Shown here one piece after another: positions 9,327 to 17,296 of a DNA stretch of 64,000 nt. The notes below the pieces were generated by a model. It saw only the letters and a program-made list of their open reading frames with translations, did no database searches and had not been told where the DNA came from. The stretch comes from Pseudochrobactrum sp. sp1633 (GTDB taxonomy: Bacteria; Pseudomonadota; Alphaproteobacteria; Rhizobiales; Rhizobiaceae). Made by a program: the position numbers and the translations under genes. The first letter of the stretch is position 1. Each line of letters begins with the position of its first letter. The DNA lies in the NCBI RefSeq assembly GCF_030376605.1, contig NZ_JARRAE010000004.1, forward strand, positions 248,001 through 312,000, read 5' to 3'.

Positions 9327-10214
9327 ATGAAAATGAGTATGCAGGCAGAGAGCCAAAGCGCAGGCTGGATCAGCGGTTTTATCGGTGTTTTAATTTTCAG
9401 CGGTTCATTGCCCGCAACCCGTCTGGCGGTTTTGCAGATTGATCCGGTTTTCCTCACGGTCTTGCGCGCAACCATTGCCGGTCTTTTGGGCGGTGCTTTG
9501 TTGCTGGCTTTTCGTGAGAAATTGCCAACGTCATCAGAGCTGATTTCGCTGGCGCTGGTCTCGGGCGGGGTGGTTGTAGGGTTCCCGCTTTTTAGTGCTC
9601 TTGCACTTCAATATGTGACCTCAGCTCATGCGATTGTTTTTGTGGGGCTGCTGCCGTTGAGTACCGCAATTTTTGCGGTGTTGCGGGGAGACAGTAATCC
9701 GTCATGGCGGTTCTGGATGTTCTCGCTGGCGGGCAGTGCGGCGGTGGCATTTTTCGCTTTGGCAAAAGATCAGTCGGGCGGGGAATTTTCGCTCTATGGC
9801 AATGTGATGATGCTGTTGTCGATCATTGTCTGCGGTTATGGCTATGCGGAAGGTGCGCGTCTGTCCCGCACCATTGGCGGCTGGCAGGTGATTTGCTGGG
9901 CGTTGGTTCTGGCGCTGCCGGTAATGCTGGTGCTGGTTATTGCTTTGCGGCCGGATAATTTTGCGGCGATTGAGGCACCTGCATGGCTGGGTGTCGCCTA
10001 TGTGTCGTTGTTCAGTATGCTGATCGGCTTTTTCTTCTGGTATCACGGGCTGGCACTTGGCGGTGCGGCAGGCGTGGGGCAGTTGCAATTATTGCAGCCG
10101 TTTTTCGGTCTTGCTCTGGCAGCTTTTGTGCTGGACGAACCGGTGAGTATAGCGATGATGGCGGTGGCATGTGTTGTGGTGATGTGTGTTGCCGGAGCTA
10201 AGCGCTATATTTGA
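9327..10214 (+). CDS. EamA/DMT-family transporter
   Basis: Integral inner-membrane protein of about 295 residues with roughly ten hydrophobic segments in two EamA repeats, as in drug/metabolite exporters (RhaT/YdcZ-like superfamily). Repeat 1 begins WISGFIGVLIFSGSLPATRLA; repeat 2 contains a glycine-rich end and the conserved LDEPV motif near the C-terminus. It is divergently transcribed from the MocR regulator, 114 bases apart, which suggests ligand-controlled export of an amino acid or amine. ATG 9327 was chosen at the start of the conserved N-terminus; ATG 9333 is equally possible. Confidence 0.85.
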   Translation: MKMSMQAESQSAGWISGFIGVLIFSGSLPATRLAVLQIDPVFLTVLRATIAGLLGGALLLAFREKLPTSSELISLALVSGGVVVGFPLFSALALQYVTSAHAIVFVGLLPLSTAIFAVLRGDSNPSWRFWMFSLAGSAAVAFFALAKDQSGGEFSLYGNVMMLLSIIVCGYGYAEGARLSRTIGGWQVICWALVLALPVMLVLVIALRPDNFAAIEAPAWLGVAYVSLFSMLIGFFFWYHGLALGGAAGVGQLQLLQPFFGLALAAFVLDEPVSIAMMAVACVVVMCVAGAKRYI

Positions 10215-10312
10215 GCACTATTGCTCAAAATATAGCGCTTAGCGACAAAACTAAAAAATGTGCGAAGCGTTATATTTGAAGAATGTCGCGAAATGCTATG
10301 TTTGAGTATCAT
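10198..10312. repeat. Long hairpin plus degenerate copy after the DMT gene
   Basis: The 3' end of the transporter gene pairs with the following DNA (TAAGCGCTATATTTGAGCA against its near-perfect complement at about 10222-10241). A degenerate copy, AAGCGTTATATTTGA, follows at 10265-10279. No T run is present. Confidence 0.55.
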
Positions 10313-10325
10313 ACCCAAACCAATC

Positions 10326-10348
10326 AGGCGTAGCTCTCAGCTACGCCT
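10326..10348 (-). terminator. Hairpin at the 3' end of the methyltransferase gene
   Basis: Perfect 10-bp arms AGGCGTAGCT and AGCTACGCCT around CTC, overlapping the methyltransferase stop codon. A weak T run makes termination possible in either direction. Confidence 0.45.
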
Positions 10349-11024
10349 GTTCTGTTTTACCATAGTACCAGACGGTGGTGCGCTTGACATCTGCATCTTC
10401 CAGAGCGCGGGTGACGGGTACGGAATAGACTTCCAGCTCCTTCAGCCGGTGCCGAGGCAGATAAGACCGTCCGGGATCGCCGACGATAATCTGCACACCC
10501 TTGGCGGCCAGCATGTCAAACCACGGGATAAGTTTGTCTGCCAGTGGCTTGTCATAAAACACATCACCGGCAAGCAAAACGTCAGTGGTGTCGCTCACAT
10601 CCTGCCCGATCAGATCCTCATCGCTGAAGTCACAGGACACTTTGTTCAGTGTAGTGTTGAGACTAATGGCATGGCGGGCAAAGGGATCAATATCATTGGC
10701 GATTACAGAACTTGCGCCGCTTAATAGGGCAGCAATGCCGACCAGACCGGAACCGGAGGCAAAATCCAGTATGCGTTTATTTTGTACAGCCTGCGGATGA
10801 TCGAGAATATAGCGGGCAACGCCCTGACCGCCTGCCCATGCGAAAGCCCAATAGGGTGGCGGTAATCCGATTTCGGAAAGTTCTTCTTCGGTCTTGTGCC
10901 AGAGCTCATGCGCCTCATCTGCAAGATGAAGCGCGATTTCCGGCACATGGGGCGGGTGGTGAATGCCGGTATTCGCGAGGATGAATTGTGTTGCGCGTGT
11001 CGTGTCAGGGATCAGGCGGGGCAT
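10341..11024 (-). CDS. Class I SAM methyltransferase, ETF-beta lysine methyltransferase type
   Basis: Rossmann-fold methyltransferase of 227 residues. The SAM motif is ILDFASGSGLVGIAAL, followed by VIANDIDPFA, and the conserved LPPPYWAFAWAGGQGVARY block precedes it. This block is characteristic of the bacterial orthologues of human ETFBKMT (METTL20), which methylate lysines in the ETF-beta recognition loop. Annotation pipelines often call it nicotinamide N-methyltransferase or PrmA-like. The probable substrate, EtfB, is encoded at the other end of this window with the target loop intact. It is the last gene of a leftward block. Confidence 0.78.
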   Translation of the reverse strand: MPRLIPDTTRATQFILANTGIHHPPHVPEIALHLADEAHELWHKTEEELSEIGLPPPYWAFAWAGGQGVARYILDHPQAVQNKRILDFASGSGLVGIAALLSGASSVIANDIDPFARHAISLNTTLNKVSCDFSDEDLIGQDVSDTTDVLLAGDVFYDKPLADKLIPWFDMLAAKGVQIIVGDPGRSYLPRHRLKELEVYSVPVTRALEDADVKRTTVWYYGKTEQA

Positions 11025-11113
11025 AGACGCTCCGGATCAAGCAGGGGATACGCGACTGCAAAAGCAGAACGCTTCCGAAATAGTATTTGGGTTGCGTTCT
11101 GCATCTGTGTTTC

Positions 11114-11542
11114 TTAGATTTTTGTATGGTCTAATCCGCCCATGCGGCAGACTTCGATCCATTCGTCTTCTTTGACCGGTTGCACCGAAAGACGCATGGA
11201 TGTGACCAGCGCCATATCGCTCAAAAGCGGATTGGCTTTGACGTCTTTCAGCGTCACCGGCTTCGGCATATCGCAGACGGCGCGGATATCCACACATTCC
11301 CAACGGTGATCATCAATGGTGCTGTCAGGGTGAGCGAGAGCGCAGACCTCAACAATACCGACAACTTCCAGCCCCTCATTGGAGTGGTAGAAAAAAGCCT
11401 TATCGCCAAGCTGCATGGCGCGCATATTATTGCGTGCCTGATAATTGCGTACGCCGTCCCATTGCTCGCCGACAGCGCCTTTGGCTTTCTGCATTTCCCA
11501 CGACCATTTGAATGGTTCAGATTTAAACAGCCAATATGCCAC
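11114..11542 (-). CDS. EVE domain protein
   Basis: The 142-residue protein consists of one EVE domain (PUA-like fold), recognisable from MAYWLFKSEP, the WDGVRNYQARN strand-turn and the FFYHSNE element. EVE domains bind modified bases in DNA or RNA; the human relative is THYN1. The bacterial function is not settled. It lies between yciI and the ETF methyltransferase in a leftward block from tsaD, an arrangement usual for Rhizobiales. Confidence 0.88.
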   Translation of the reverse strand: MAYWLFKSEPFKWSWEMQKAKGAVGEQWDGVRNYQARNNMRAMQLGDKAFFYHSNEGLEVVGIVEVCALAHPDSTIDDHRWECVDIRAVCDMPKPVTLKDVKANPLLSDMALVTSMRLSVQPVKEDEWIEVCRMGGLDHTKI

Positions 11543-11574
11543 GATTTTCTCCGGATTTATTCAGCAGGCCAAGT

Positions 11575-11865
11575 TTATTCAGCAGGTTTGTTGATGACCC
11601 AGTTCCACGGGCGCACAGTCACATTGTCGAACAGGCCTGCCAATGCATAAGGGTCTGCAGCGGCAACGGCTTTTGCATCTTCAATGGTTTCAGCTTCAAC
11701 CATCAGCATGCTGCCCACTGGTTTCTGATCGGCTTCGCTCAGAAAAGGGCCACCGAATTTGATCTTGTCGCCAAGGCTTTTCAGATAATCGAGATGGGCA
11801 GGGCGGGTATCAAGGCGCAGTTGCAGATGGTCGGCTTTGTCATTGCAGAGAATGGCGAACAGCAT
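11575..11865 (-). CDS. YciI family protein
   Basis: A 96-residue single-domain YciI-like protein (dimeric alpha-beta barrel). It has LDTRPAHLDYL with the family's conserved His and Asp, and a C-terminal DPYALAGLFDNVTVRPW segment. The enzymatic role is unknown for most members. It sits 12 bases after gpsA and 32 bases before the EVE gene, so it is probably co-transcribed. Confidence 0.88.
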   Translation of the reverse strand: MLFAILCNDKADHLQLRLDTRPAHLDYLKSLGDKIKFGGPFLSEADQKPVGSMLMVEAETIEDAKAVAAADPYALAGLFDNVTVRPWNWVINKPAE

Positions 11866-11877
11866 GAGGTCAGGCTC

Positions 11878-12858
11878 CTAATCTTCGTTTTTCAAAGGAC
11901 GGGACAATAATCCGGTAACAGCGGCATCAATGGTAATGCTGCCACTGAGCAAAGCTGCAATTGTTGTAATGATCGGCGCATTGATCTGTTTGCTGGCACA
12001 AAGCTCGGCAATAATCGGTGCTGTCGCCACACCTTCGGCCAGTAGCAAGCCTTCCAGCGGTTCACCGCGCCCCAAGGCCAGTCCATAGGAATAATTACGT
12101 GACTGCGGGGAGGAACAGGACAGCATTAAATCGCCTAAACCCGATAATCCCATCAGGGTTTCAGGTCGTCCGCCAAAGGCTACCGCTATGCGGCGTAGTT
12201 CCGCAAAAGCGCGGGTGACCAGCGCTGCCTGTGCCGATGCGCCAAGACCTTTGCCGATTGTAGCACCTGCCGCCACGGCAATCACATTTTTCAAAGCGCC
12301 GCCGATTTCAACGCCGGTCAGATCATCAGATGAATAGCAGCGGAATGTATTGCCTGAAAATTGTGCGGCGAGATCATCGGCAATCGCTAAATCTTCGCAG
12401 GCAATGGTAACCGCTGTCGGCATACCGCGTGCCACATCACTGGCAAAGCTGGGGCCGGAAAGAGCGGCAATTATGTGGTCGGGCAGAATATCGGCAATAA
12501 GCTGCGACATTAACCGGCCGGTTGAGCGCTCAATCCCTTTGGCACAAAGCACAACCGGGCAGTGCGGCGGGATCAGCGGTTTCAGTTCCTGCAATGCTGC
12601 GGCCATAGATTGTGCAGGAATAACGGCCAGCACTGTATCGGCATTGGTCAGCGCTTCTGCTGCATCGCTGGTTGCGCGCAGATTATCATGCAGGGCAATA
12701 TCACCGAGATAGCGGTTGTTGCGATGGTTGTGATTAATGTCATCAACCGTTGTCGGATCGCGGGCGTAGAGCACGACCTCATGTCCGTTCTGCGCGGCCA
12801 TGCAGCCGAGCGCTGTTCCCCATGCACCGCCGCCCAAGACTGTAATCTTCTTGTTCAT
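11878..12858 (-). CDS. gpsA: Glycerol-3-phosphate dehydrogenase [NAD(P)+]
   Basis: Cytoplasmic enzyme reducing dihydroxyacetone phosphate to sn-glycerol 3-phosphate for phospholipid synthesis. The N-terminal dinucleotide motif is [11 protein letters not shown] (8-18). The catalytic-lysine region reads [12 protein letters not shown], and [14 protein letters not shown] is the family signature. Length is 326 residues. ATG 12858 overlaps the tsaD stop as ATGA and follows AGGGG, showing translational coupling; a longer open frame upstream is only the antisense of tsaD coding sequence. It lies in the tsaD-gpsA-yciI-EVE block. Confidence 0.96.
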   Translation of the reverse strand: MNKKITVLGGGAWGTALGCMAAQNGHEVVLYARDPTTVDDINHNHRNNRYLGDIALHDNLRATSDAAEALTNADTVLAVIPAQSMAAALQELKPLIPPHCPVVLCAKGIERSTGRLMSQLIADILPDHIIAALSGPSFASDVARGMPTAVTIACEDLAIADDLAAQFSGNTFRCYSSDDLTGVEIGGALKNVIAVAAGATIGKGLGASAQAALVTRAFAELRRIAVAFGGRPETLMGLSGLGDLMLSCSSPQSRNYSYGLALGRGEPLEGLLLAEGVATAPIIAELCASKQINAPIITTIAALLSGSITIDAAVTGLLSRPLKNED

Positions 12859-13946
12859 GCCTTTGCCCCTCTGCGGCCAAAACCGACCAATGGTGCCGAT
12901 GTGCTGTCTAGCGGCCAGCGCGAGCGCGGTGCAAAATCCAGCCCATCGGGCTCTGAACGCGCGGCATGTTCCGCGCCTGCCCATGCGATCATGGCTGCAT
13001 TGTCGGTACACAGAATATGCGGTGGGGCAAGGAAATCAAAACCGTGTTTTTCACAAAGCGTTTCCAAACCTTTGCGCAGTACTTTATTGGCGGCAACGCC
13101 ACCGGCAACGACCATTGTCGGGTTTTCTTTATCCGGATAGGCTTCACGAAAACGGAGCAGAGAGCGCTTTACGCGGTCATTCAGTGTATCGGCAACGGCA
13201 GCCTGAAATGAGGCGCAAATATCCGCTACATCCTGATCGCTCAGCGGTACAAGCTGGGTTGCTGTCTGGCGTACAGCGGTTTTGAGACCGGAGAAGGAGA
13301 AATCCAGTCGTGCTTCGCCTTTGAGTGGGCGCGGGAGTTCAAAACGTGAGGCATCGCCCTTGAGTGCCGCCTGTTCAACCGCAGGGCCACCCGGATACGG
13401 CAGTCCCAGTAATTTAGCCGTCTTGTCGAAAGCCTCGCCCAGCGCATCGTCAATCGTGGTGCCGAGGCGTTCATAGTGGCCAAGGCCGTGCACGAGAATA
13501 ACCTGCGTATGACCGCCGGAAACCAGCAATAACAGATATGGAAAAGCCAGTCCGTCGGTCAGGCGCGCTGTCAGGGCGTGGCCTTCCAGATGATTGACGG
13601 CATAGAAAGGTTTGTCCGCAGCAAAAGCCATCGCTTTCGCTGTCATCAGGCCGACAATCAGCCCGCCGATCAGGCCAGGGCCTGCAGTTGCAGCCACTGC
13701 ATCCACATCATTGATGTTCATATCTGCATCGGAAAGTGCTTTAGCGATCAATCCGTCGAGCGCTTCCACATGGGCGCGTGCTGCGATTTCCGGCACCACG
13801 CCGCCATAAGGTTCATGCTCGGCAATCTGGCTCAGAACAACATTGGACAGGATGCGTGAAGACACCCCGCCTTGTTCATTTTCATGGCGTTCAATGATAG
13901 CTGCGGCTGTTTCGTCGCAACTTGTCTCTATTCCAAGCACGCGCAT
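12855..13946 (-). CDS. tsaD: tRNA N6-adenosine threonylcarbamoyltransferase TsaD
   Basis: Catalytic subunit of the t6A37 tRNA modification complex, transferring threonylcarbamoyl to A37 of ANN-decoding tRNAs. The Kae1/Qri7 fold is clear: GIETSCDET at 5-13, [15 protein letters not shown], and the metal motif VNHLEGH (H119, H123). LVSGGHT and a C-terminal [13 protein letters not shown] with the metal-binding Asp are also present. It has the usual 363 residues. It is the first gene of the leftward block and is divergent from hemC, a conserved alphaproteobacterial arrangement. Confidence 0.97.
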   Translation of the reverse strand: MRVLGIETSCDETAAAIIERHENEQGGVSSRILSNVVLSQIAEHEPYGGVVPEIAARAHVEALDGLIAKALSDADMNINDVDAVAATAGPGLIGGLIVGLMTAKAMAFAADKPFYAVNHLEGHALTARLTDGLAFPYLLLLVSGGHTQVILVHGLGHYERLGTTIDDALGEAFDKTAKLLGLPYPGGPAVEQAALKGDASRFELPRPLKGEARLDFSFSGLKTAVRQTATQLVPLSDQDVADICASFQAAVADTLNDRVKRSLLRFREAYPDKENPTMVVAGGVAANKVLRKGLETLCEKHGFDFLAPPHILCTDNAAMIAWAGAEHAARSEPDGLDFAPRSRWPLDSTSAPLVGFGRRGAKA

Positions 13947-13970
13947 AAGCGATTAGACCCGTATTAACAA

Positions 13971-14013
13971 AGCATTTCCGGCAAAAGCGCTGAGCACTTT
14001 TGCATAAGGAGTA
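13971..14013. repeat. Intergenic palindromic repeat (RIME-like family)
   Basis: Begins GCATTTCCGGCAAAAG and continues to GCACTTTTGCATA. The GGAAATGC and AAAAGTGC modules recur elsewhere in this window in both orientations, always between genes. It resembles rhizobial intergenic mosaic elements. Confidence 0.5.
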
Positions 14014-14071
14014 TGCGTTCAATAAATTAACTTCGCTGATCTTCCTGTCTTGCACCGGATAGTGGCATTAT

Positions 14072-14095
14072 ATTCATGATATTACAGTCATGAAT
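14072..14095. promoter_or_regulatory. Palindrome upstream of hemC
   Basis: Perfect 8-bp inverted repeat ATTCATGA / TCATGAAT with an 8-base spacer, 64 bases before the hemC ATG. Symmetry and position suit an operator, but the regulator is unknown. Confidence 0.35.
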
Positions 14096-14159
14096 TTGCC
14101 CCTGAGGTGAAAGGCAGTTAGAGAAGCCTTTGACATTCGCGTACCACGGACAGAGCCAG

Positions 14160-15089
14160 ATGCAAACACCACGTTTAAAAATCGGAACACGTTCCAGCGC
14201 TTTAGCACTGGCACAGGCAGAGGAAACACGCGCACGCCTTATGGCTGCGCATGGTTTAAGCGAAGCGGATGTTGAAATCGTGCCGATGTCTACGCAGGGC
14301 GACCGTATTCAGGATCGTTCGCTGTCGGAAATTGGTGGCAAAGGCCTGTTCACGCAGGAAATTGAAGATGCGCTGTTGCAGGGACGCATTGATATTGCAG
14401 TGCATTCTACCAAAGATATGCCGACTGTTTTGCCGGAAGGTTTGCATCTTTCCACTTTTCTGGAGCGCGAAGATCCTCGTGATGCTTTTGTCGGCAAAAC
14501 CAGCGCAAAACTGACCGATCTGCCGCAGGGGGCGACCGTCGGTTCTTCCAGTCTGCGTCGTCAGGCACAAATCCGGCACATCCGTCCTGATCTCAATGTC
14601 ATTACCTTTCGCGGCAATGTGAATTCGCGTCTGCGCAAGCTTGATGAAGGTCAGGTTGACGGTACATTTCTCGCTTTTGCAGGACTGAAGCGTCTTGGTC
14701 TTGAGCATGTGGTCACAGAGCTGATGGATACGGAGCGGTTTTTGCCTGCTCCGGGACAGGGCGCAATTACCATTGAAAGCCGTGTCGGCGATGCGCGTGT
14801 TGATGCCCTGCTCAAGCCGCTCAATCATGAAGAGACATTTATTCGTCTGGCTTGTGAACGCGCATTTCTGGCGCAGCTTGACGGTTCCTGCCGCACACCG
14901 ATTGCCGGTTTGGCTGAAATTAAAGACGGGCATTTGCATTTCTCAGGGATGATTTTGACACCGGATGGTTCACGTCTGCATCGCGTTTCCATTGAAGGTG
15001 CTGTGACGGATGCGGCGGCGCTGGGCAAGGAAGCCGCAGAGCGTATCCGTGCAGAAGCCGGTGCTGATTTCTTCACCAGCTGGGCTTGA
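14160..15089 (+). CDS. hemC: Porphobilinogen deaminase (hydroxymethylbilane synthase)
   Basis: Joins four porphobilinogen units into hydroxymethylbilane in heme and corrin synthesis. Conserved features are [13 protein letters not shown] (N-terminus), [18 protein letters not shown] and [11 protein letters not shown]. The dipyrromethane cofactor attaches to C244 in [10 protein letters not shown]. Length is 309 residues. ATG 14160 is preferred to an in-frame TTG at 14130, because homologues begin here. It is followed by hemD with a 3-base gap and then by the Mic60 and HemY genes. Confidence 0.96.
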   Translation: MQTPRLKIGTRSSALALAQAEETRARLMAAHGLSEADVEIVPMSTQGDRIQDRSLSEIGGKGLFTQEIEDALLQGRIDIAVHSTKDMPTVLPEGLHLSTFLEREDPRDAFVGKTSAKLTDLPQGATVGSSSLRRQAQIRHIRPDLNVITFRGNVNSRLRKLDEGQVDGTFLAFAGLKRLGLEHVVTELMDTERFLPAPGQGAITIESRVGDARVDALLKPLNHEETFIRLACERAFLAQLDGSCRTPIAGLAEIKDGHLHFSGMILTPDGSRLHRVSIEGAVTDAAALGKEAAERIRAEAGADFFTSWA

Positions 15090-15092
15090 AAT

Positions 15093-15800
15093 ATGCGCAG
15101 GGTTCTGGTCACACGCCCGCAACGGGATGCAGCTTTAACCGCCGCAAAACTTGAAGCGGCGGGTTATCAGCCGGTTTGTCTGCCGGTGAGTGAAACTGTG
15201 GCGACGGATGCATCATTGCCGCAAGGCAATTTTGATGTTGTTGCCGTGACCAGCGCCAATGCCCTGCGCCATATCGAGCCAAGCTTATTGGTACCATACC
15301 GGCATTTGCAGCTTTATGCAGTTGGCGAGAAAACGGCATCTGTAGCGCGGGATGCGGGCTTTGAGACAATCTATGCCGGTGATGGCTGGGGGCTGCATCT
15401 GGGGCGCCATGTGGCATCTGTTATGCCAGCGGGCAGTCATGTTCTTTACCTCACCGGCAAAATCAGGCGGCCGGATTTTGAGGCGCAATTGTCTGCTGCC
15501 GGTATCAATCTGACAGTTGCTGAAACTTATGACACCCGCCCTGTTACCTATAATGATGCCGAGCTGAGCCGGATTGCTGATGAGGTCAGTGCGGAGGTGA
15601 TTTTGCTCTATTCTGCTGTTGCTGCCAGACAGTTTGTTGCACTGGACAAGCAGGCGCAGGGAGCTTTTATCCAGGGTGCGAAATTTATTTTTTGTCTTTC
15701 GCAGCGGATTGCCGCAGAATTACCGGCATGTAGCGCACAAATATGCATCAGCGATACGCCTGATGAAGATGCTTTGTTGCGCCTGCTGGAATTGTGCTGA
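15093..15800 (+). CDS. hemD: Uroporphyrinogen-III synthase
   Basis: Cyclises hydroxymethylbilane with inversion of ring D. The family diverges strongly, but the two-lobe HemD pattern is visible: VLVTRPQRDA at the N-terminus, VAVTSANALRHIE, LYAVGEKTASVARDAGF, HVLYLTGKIRRPDFEAQL and a Y-D-T-R-P segment linking the lobes. Length is 235 residues. It follows hemC with a 3-base gap, so the two are surely co-transcribed. Confidence 0.93.
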   Translation: MRRVLVTRPQRDAALTAAKLEAAGYQPVCLPVSETVATDASLPQGNFDVVAVTSANALRHIEPSLLVPYRHLQLYAVGEKTASVARDAGFETIYAGDGWGLHLGRHVASVMPAGSHVLYLTGKIRRPDFEAQLSAAGINLTVAETYDTRPVTYNDAELSRIADEVSAEVILLYSAVAARQFVALDKQAQGAFIQGAKFIFCLSQRIAAELPACSAQICISDTPDEDALLRLLELC

Positions 15801-15883
15801 CGGGAAAAGAATGCAACCATTTGTTCAATTCCGTCATTTAGGTTGCATCTGAAGTTTAAATACAGATTTCTGCGAGAGGACTT

Positions 15884-17272
15884 ATGGCTAAATCCACAGT
15901 GTCACGTCATAGCAAGGCGACCCGTAAACCGGTGGTGATTGATCTTGATCCGTCTGATGTGAAATCTGTTGAGACGTCTGCCGCAAAATCTGCGGGTAAA
16001 CCTGTACCGGATGCAGAGCCGGTGGGTGATCCGAAACCTGCGGTAAAACCCTCTGTGTCGCCCGAACCGAAATCTGAAGCTGAAGCGAAACCGGCAACAC
16101 CGATACCGCCGCAGACAGCTTCCCGTCCGGCTTCTTCTGCCGGTGTCTCTGGCCCAAATCCATTTGCATCAGGAAAAACCATGAATTCAACCGCCAGTCC
16201 AACGCCGCAGACGAAAAAAACAACTTCGCCTTGGGTTGCAGGGCTGGCAGGTGGTGTGATTGTTCTGCTGGGTACGACCGTACTGCAATGGGCTGGTCTG
16301 GGCTTGCTCCCGACGCAAACCAATAGCCGTGATGAAGCGGCAATCGCAGAAATAGCTGATCTGAAACAGCAGATCGCCGGTTTGCAGGCTGCAACCAAAC
16401 CGAATGCGGATTTACTGACACGTCTGGAAGCTGCAGAGAAAAGCGCAGCAGAAACTCAGCAACGCTTGAATGCAATGCCGAAAGTCAGCGAAGCACCTGC
16501 AGGAAATGATGAGGCGATCCGTGCCGATGTAACAGCCTTGCAGGAGCAGCTGAAAGCACTGGCAGGGCAGGCGCAGCCTGCGGATAGCACACTGGTGAGT
16601 GGTCTGACCGAGCGGCTGAATGCGATGGAAACAAAGCTTAATACGATCGGTTCGCAGGCGGAGCAGGCCAATGCTGCACTGAATACCGATACGGATGAGG
16701 TTAAAGCGTTGCAACAGCAACTGGGTGCCTTGCAGACCAAGATTGATGCGCAGGCCACGCAGCCGGATATGGCGGCGATTATTGCGGCCAATGCTTTGAA
16801 AACTGCGATTGATCGTGGCGGTTCTTATCTGAATGAGTTGCAGACCTATAAGTCACTGCTGCCGGAGCAGGCCGGTTCTGTTGCAGGATTGGATGCGCTC
16901 GCGGAAACCGGTATTCCGACACTAAGCCAGCTGAATACACAATTTGCCTCATTGGCGGATAGTATGGTTGCCGCTGTGAATAAGCCGGCAGTGGATGCCG
17001 GTATCTGGGATCAGCTGGTGGGCAGTGCAAAAAATCTGGTGCGGTCGCGACCAATCGGTGATGTCGCTGGTTCCGGCGTTGGGCCAGTGATAGCACGCAT
17101 CGAATTTGCGCTGCAAAACGGCGATGTGCAGCGGGCAATGACCGAATGGGCACAATTGCCGGAAGCAGCAAAACAGGTTGGTCAAAGCTTTTATAATGCA
17201 TTGAGTGCACGGCGGGATGCGGATGCATTGCTTGCACAGTTGATTGCTGCAACCGCACAGCCTGCGCAATAA
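15884..17272 (+). CDS. Mitofilin/Mic60-like envelope protein (alpha-Mic60)
   Basis: A 462-residue bitopic protein with a Pro/Lys/Ala-rich cytoplasmic N-terminus (1-115), one transmembrane helix (about 117-141, WVAGLAGGVIVLLGTTVLQW) and a long coiled coil (about 150-300). The C-terminal helical region (about 300-455) resembles the mitofilin domain. Alphaproteobacterial Mic60 proteins, encoded between hemD and hemY, shape inner-membrane contacts and invaginations like the mitochondrial MICOS subunit. Older annotations call this COG4223 or a tail-like protein. Position and architecture both fit. Confidence 0.82.
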   Translation: MAKSTVSRHSKATRKPVVIDLDPSDVKSVETSAAKSAGKPVPDAEPVGDPKPAVKPSVSPEPKSEAEAKPATPIPPQTASRPASSAGVSGPNPFASGKTMNSTASPTPQTKKTTSPWVAGLAGGVIVLLGTTVLQWAGLGLLPTQTNSRDEAAIAEIADLKQQIAGLQAATKPNADLLTRLEAAEKSAAETQQRLNAMPKVSEAPAGNDEAIRADVTALQEQLKALAGQAQPADSTLVSGLTERLNAMETKLNTIGSQAEQANAALNTDTDEVKALQQQLGALQTKIDAQATQPDMAAIIAANALKTAIDRGGSYLNELQTYKSLLPEQAGSVAGLDALAETGIPTLSQLNTQFASLADSMVAAVNKPAVDAGIWDQLVGSAKNLVRSRPIGDVAGSGVGPVIARIEFALQNGDVQRAMTEWAQLPEAAKQVGQSFYNALSARRDADALLAQLIAATAQPAQ

Positions 17273-17296
17273 AGCGGACAAGAAAGGGAGAACGGT

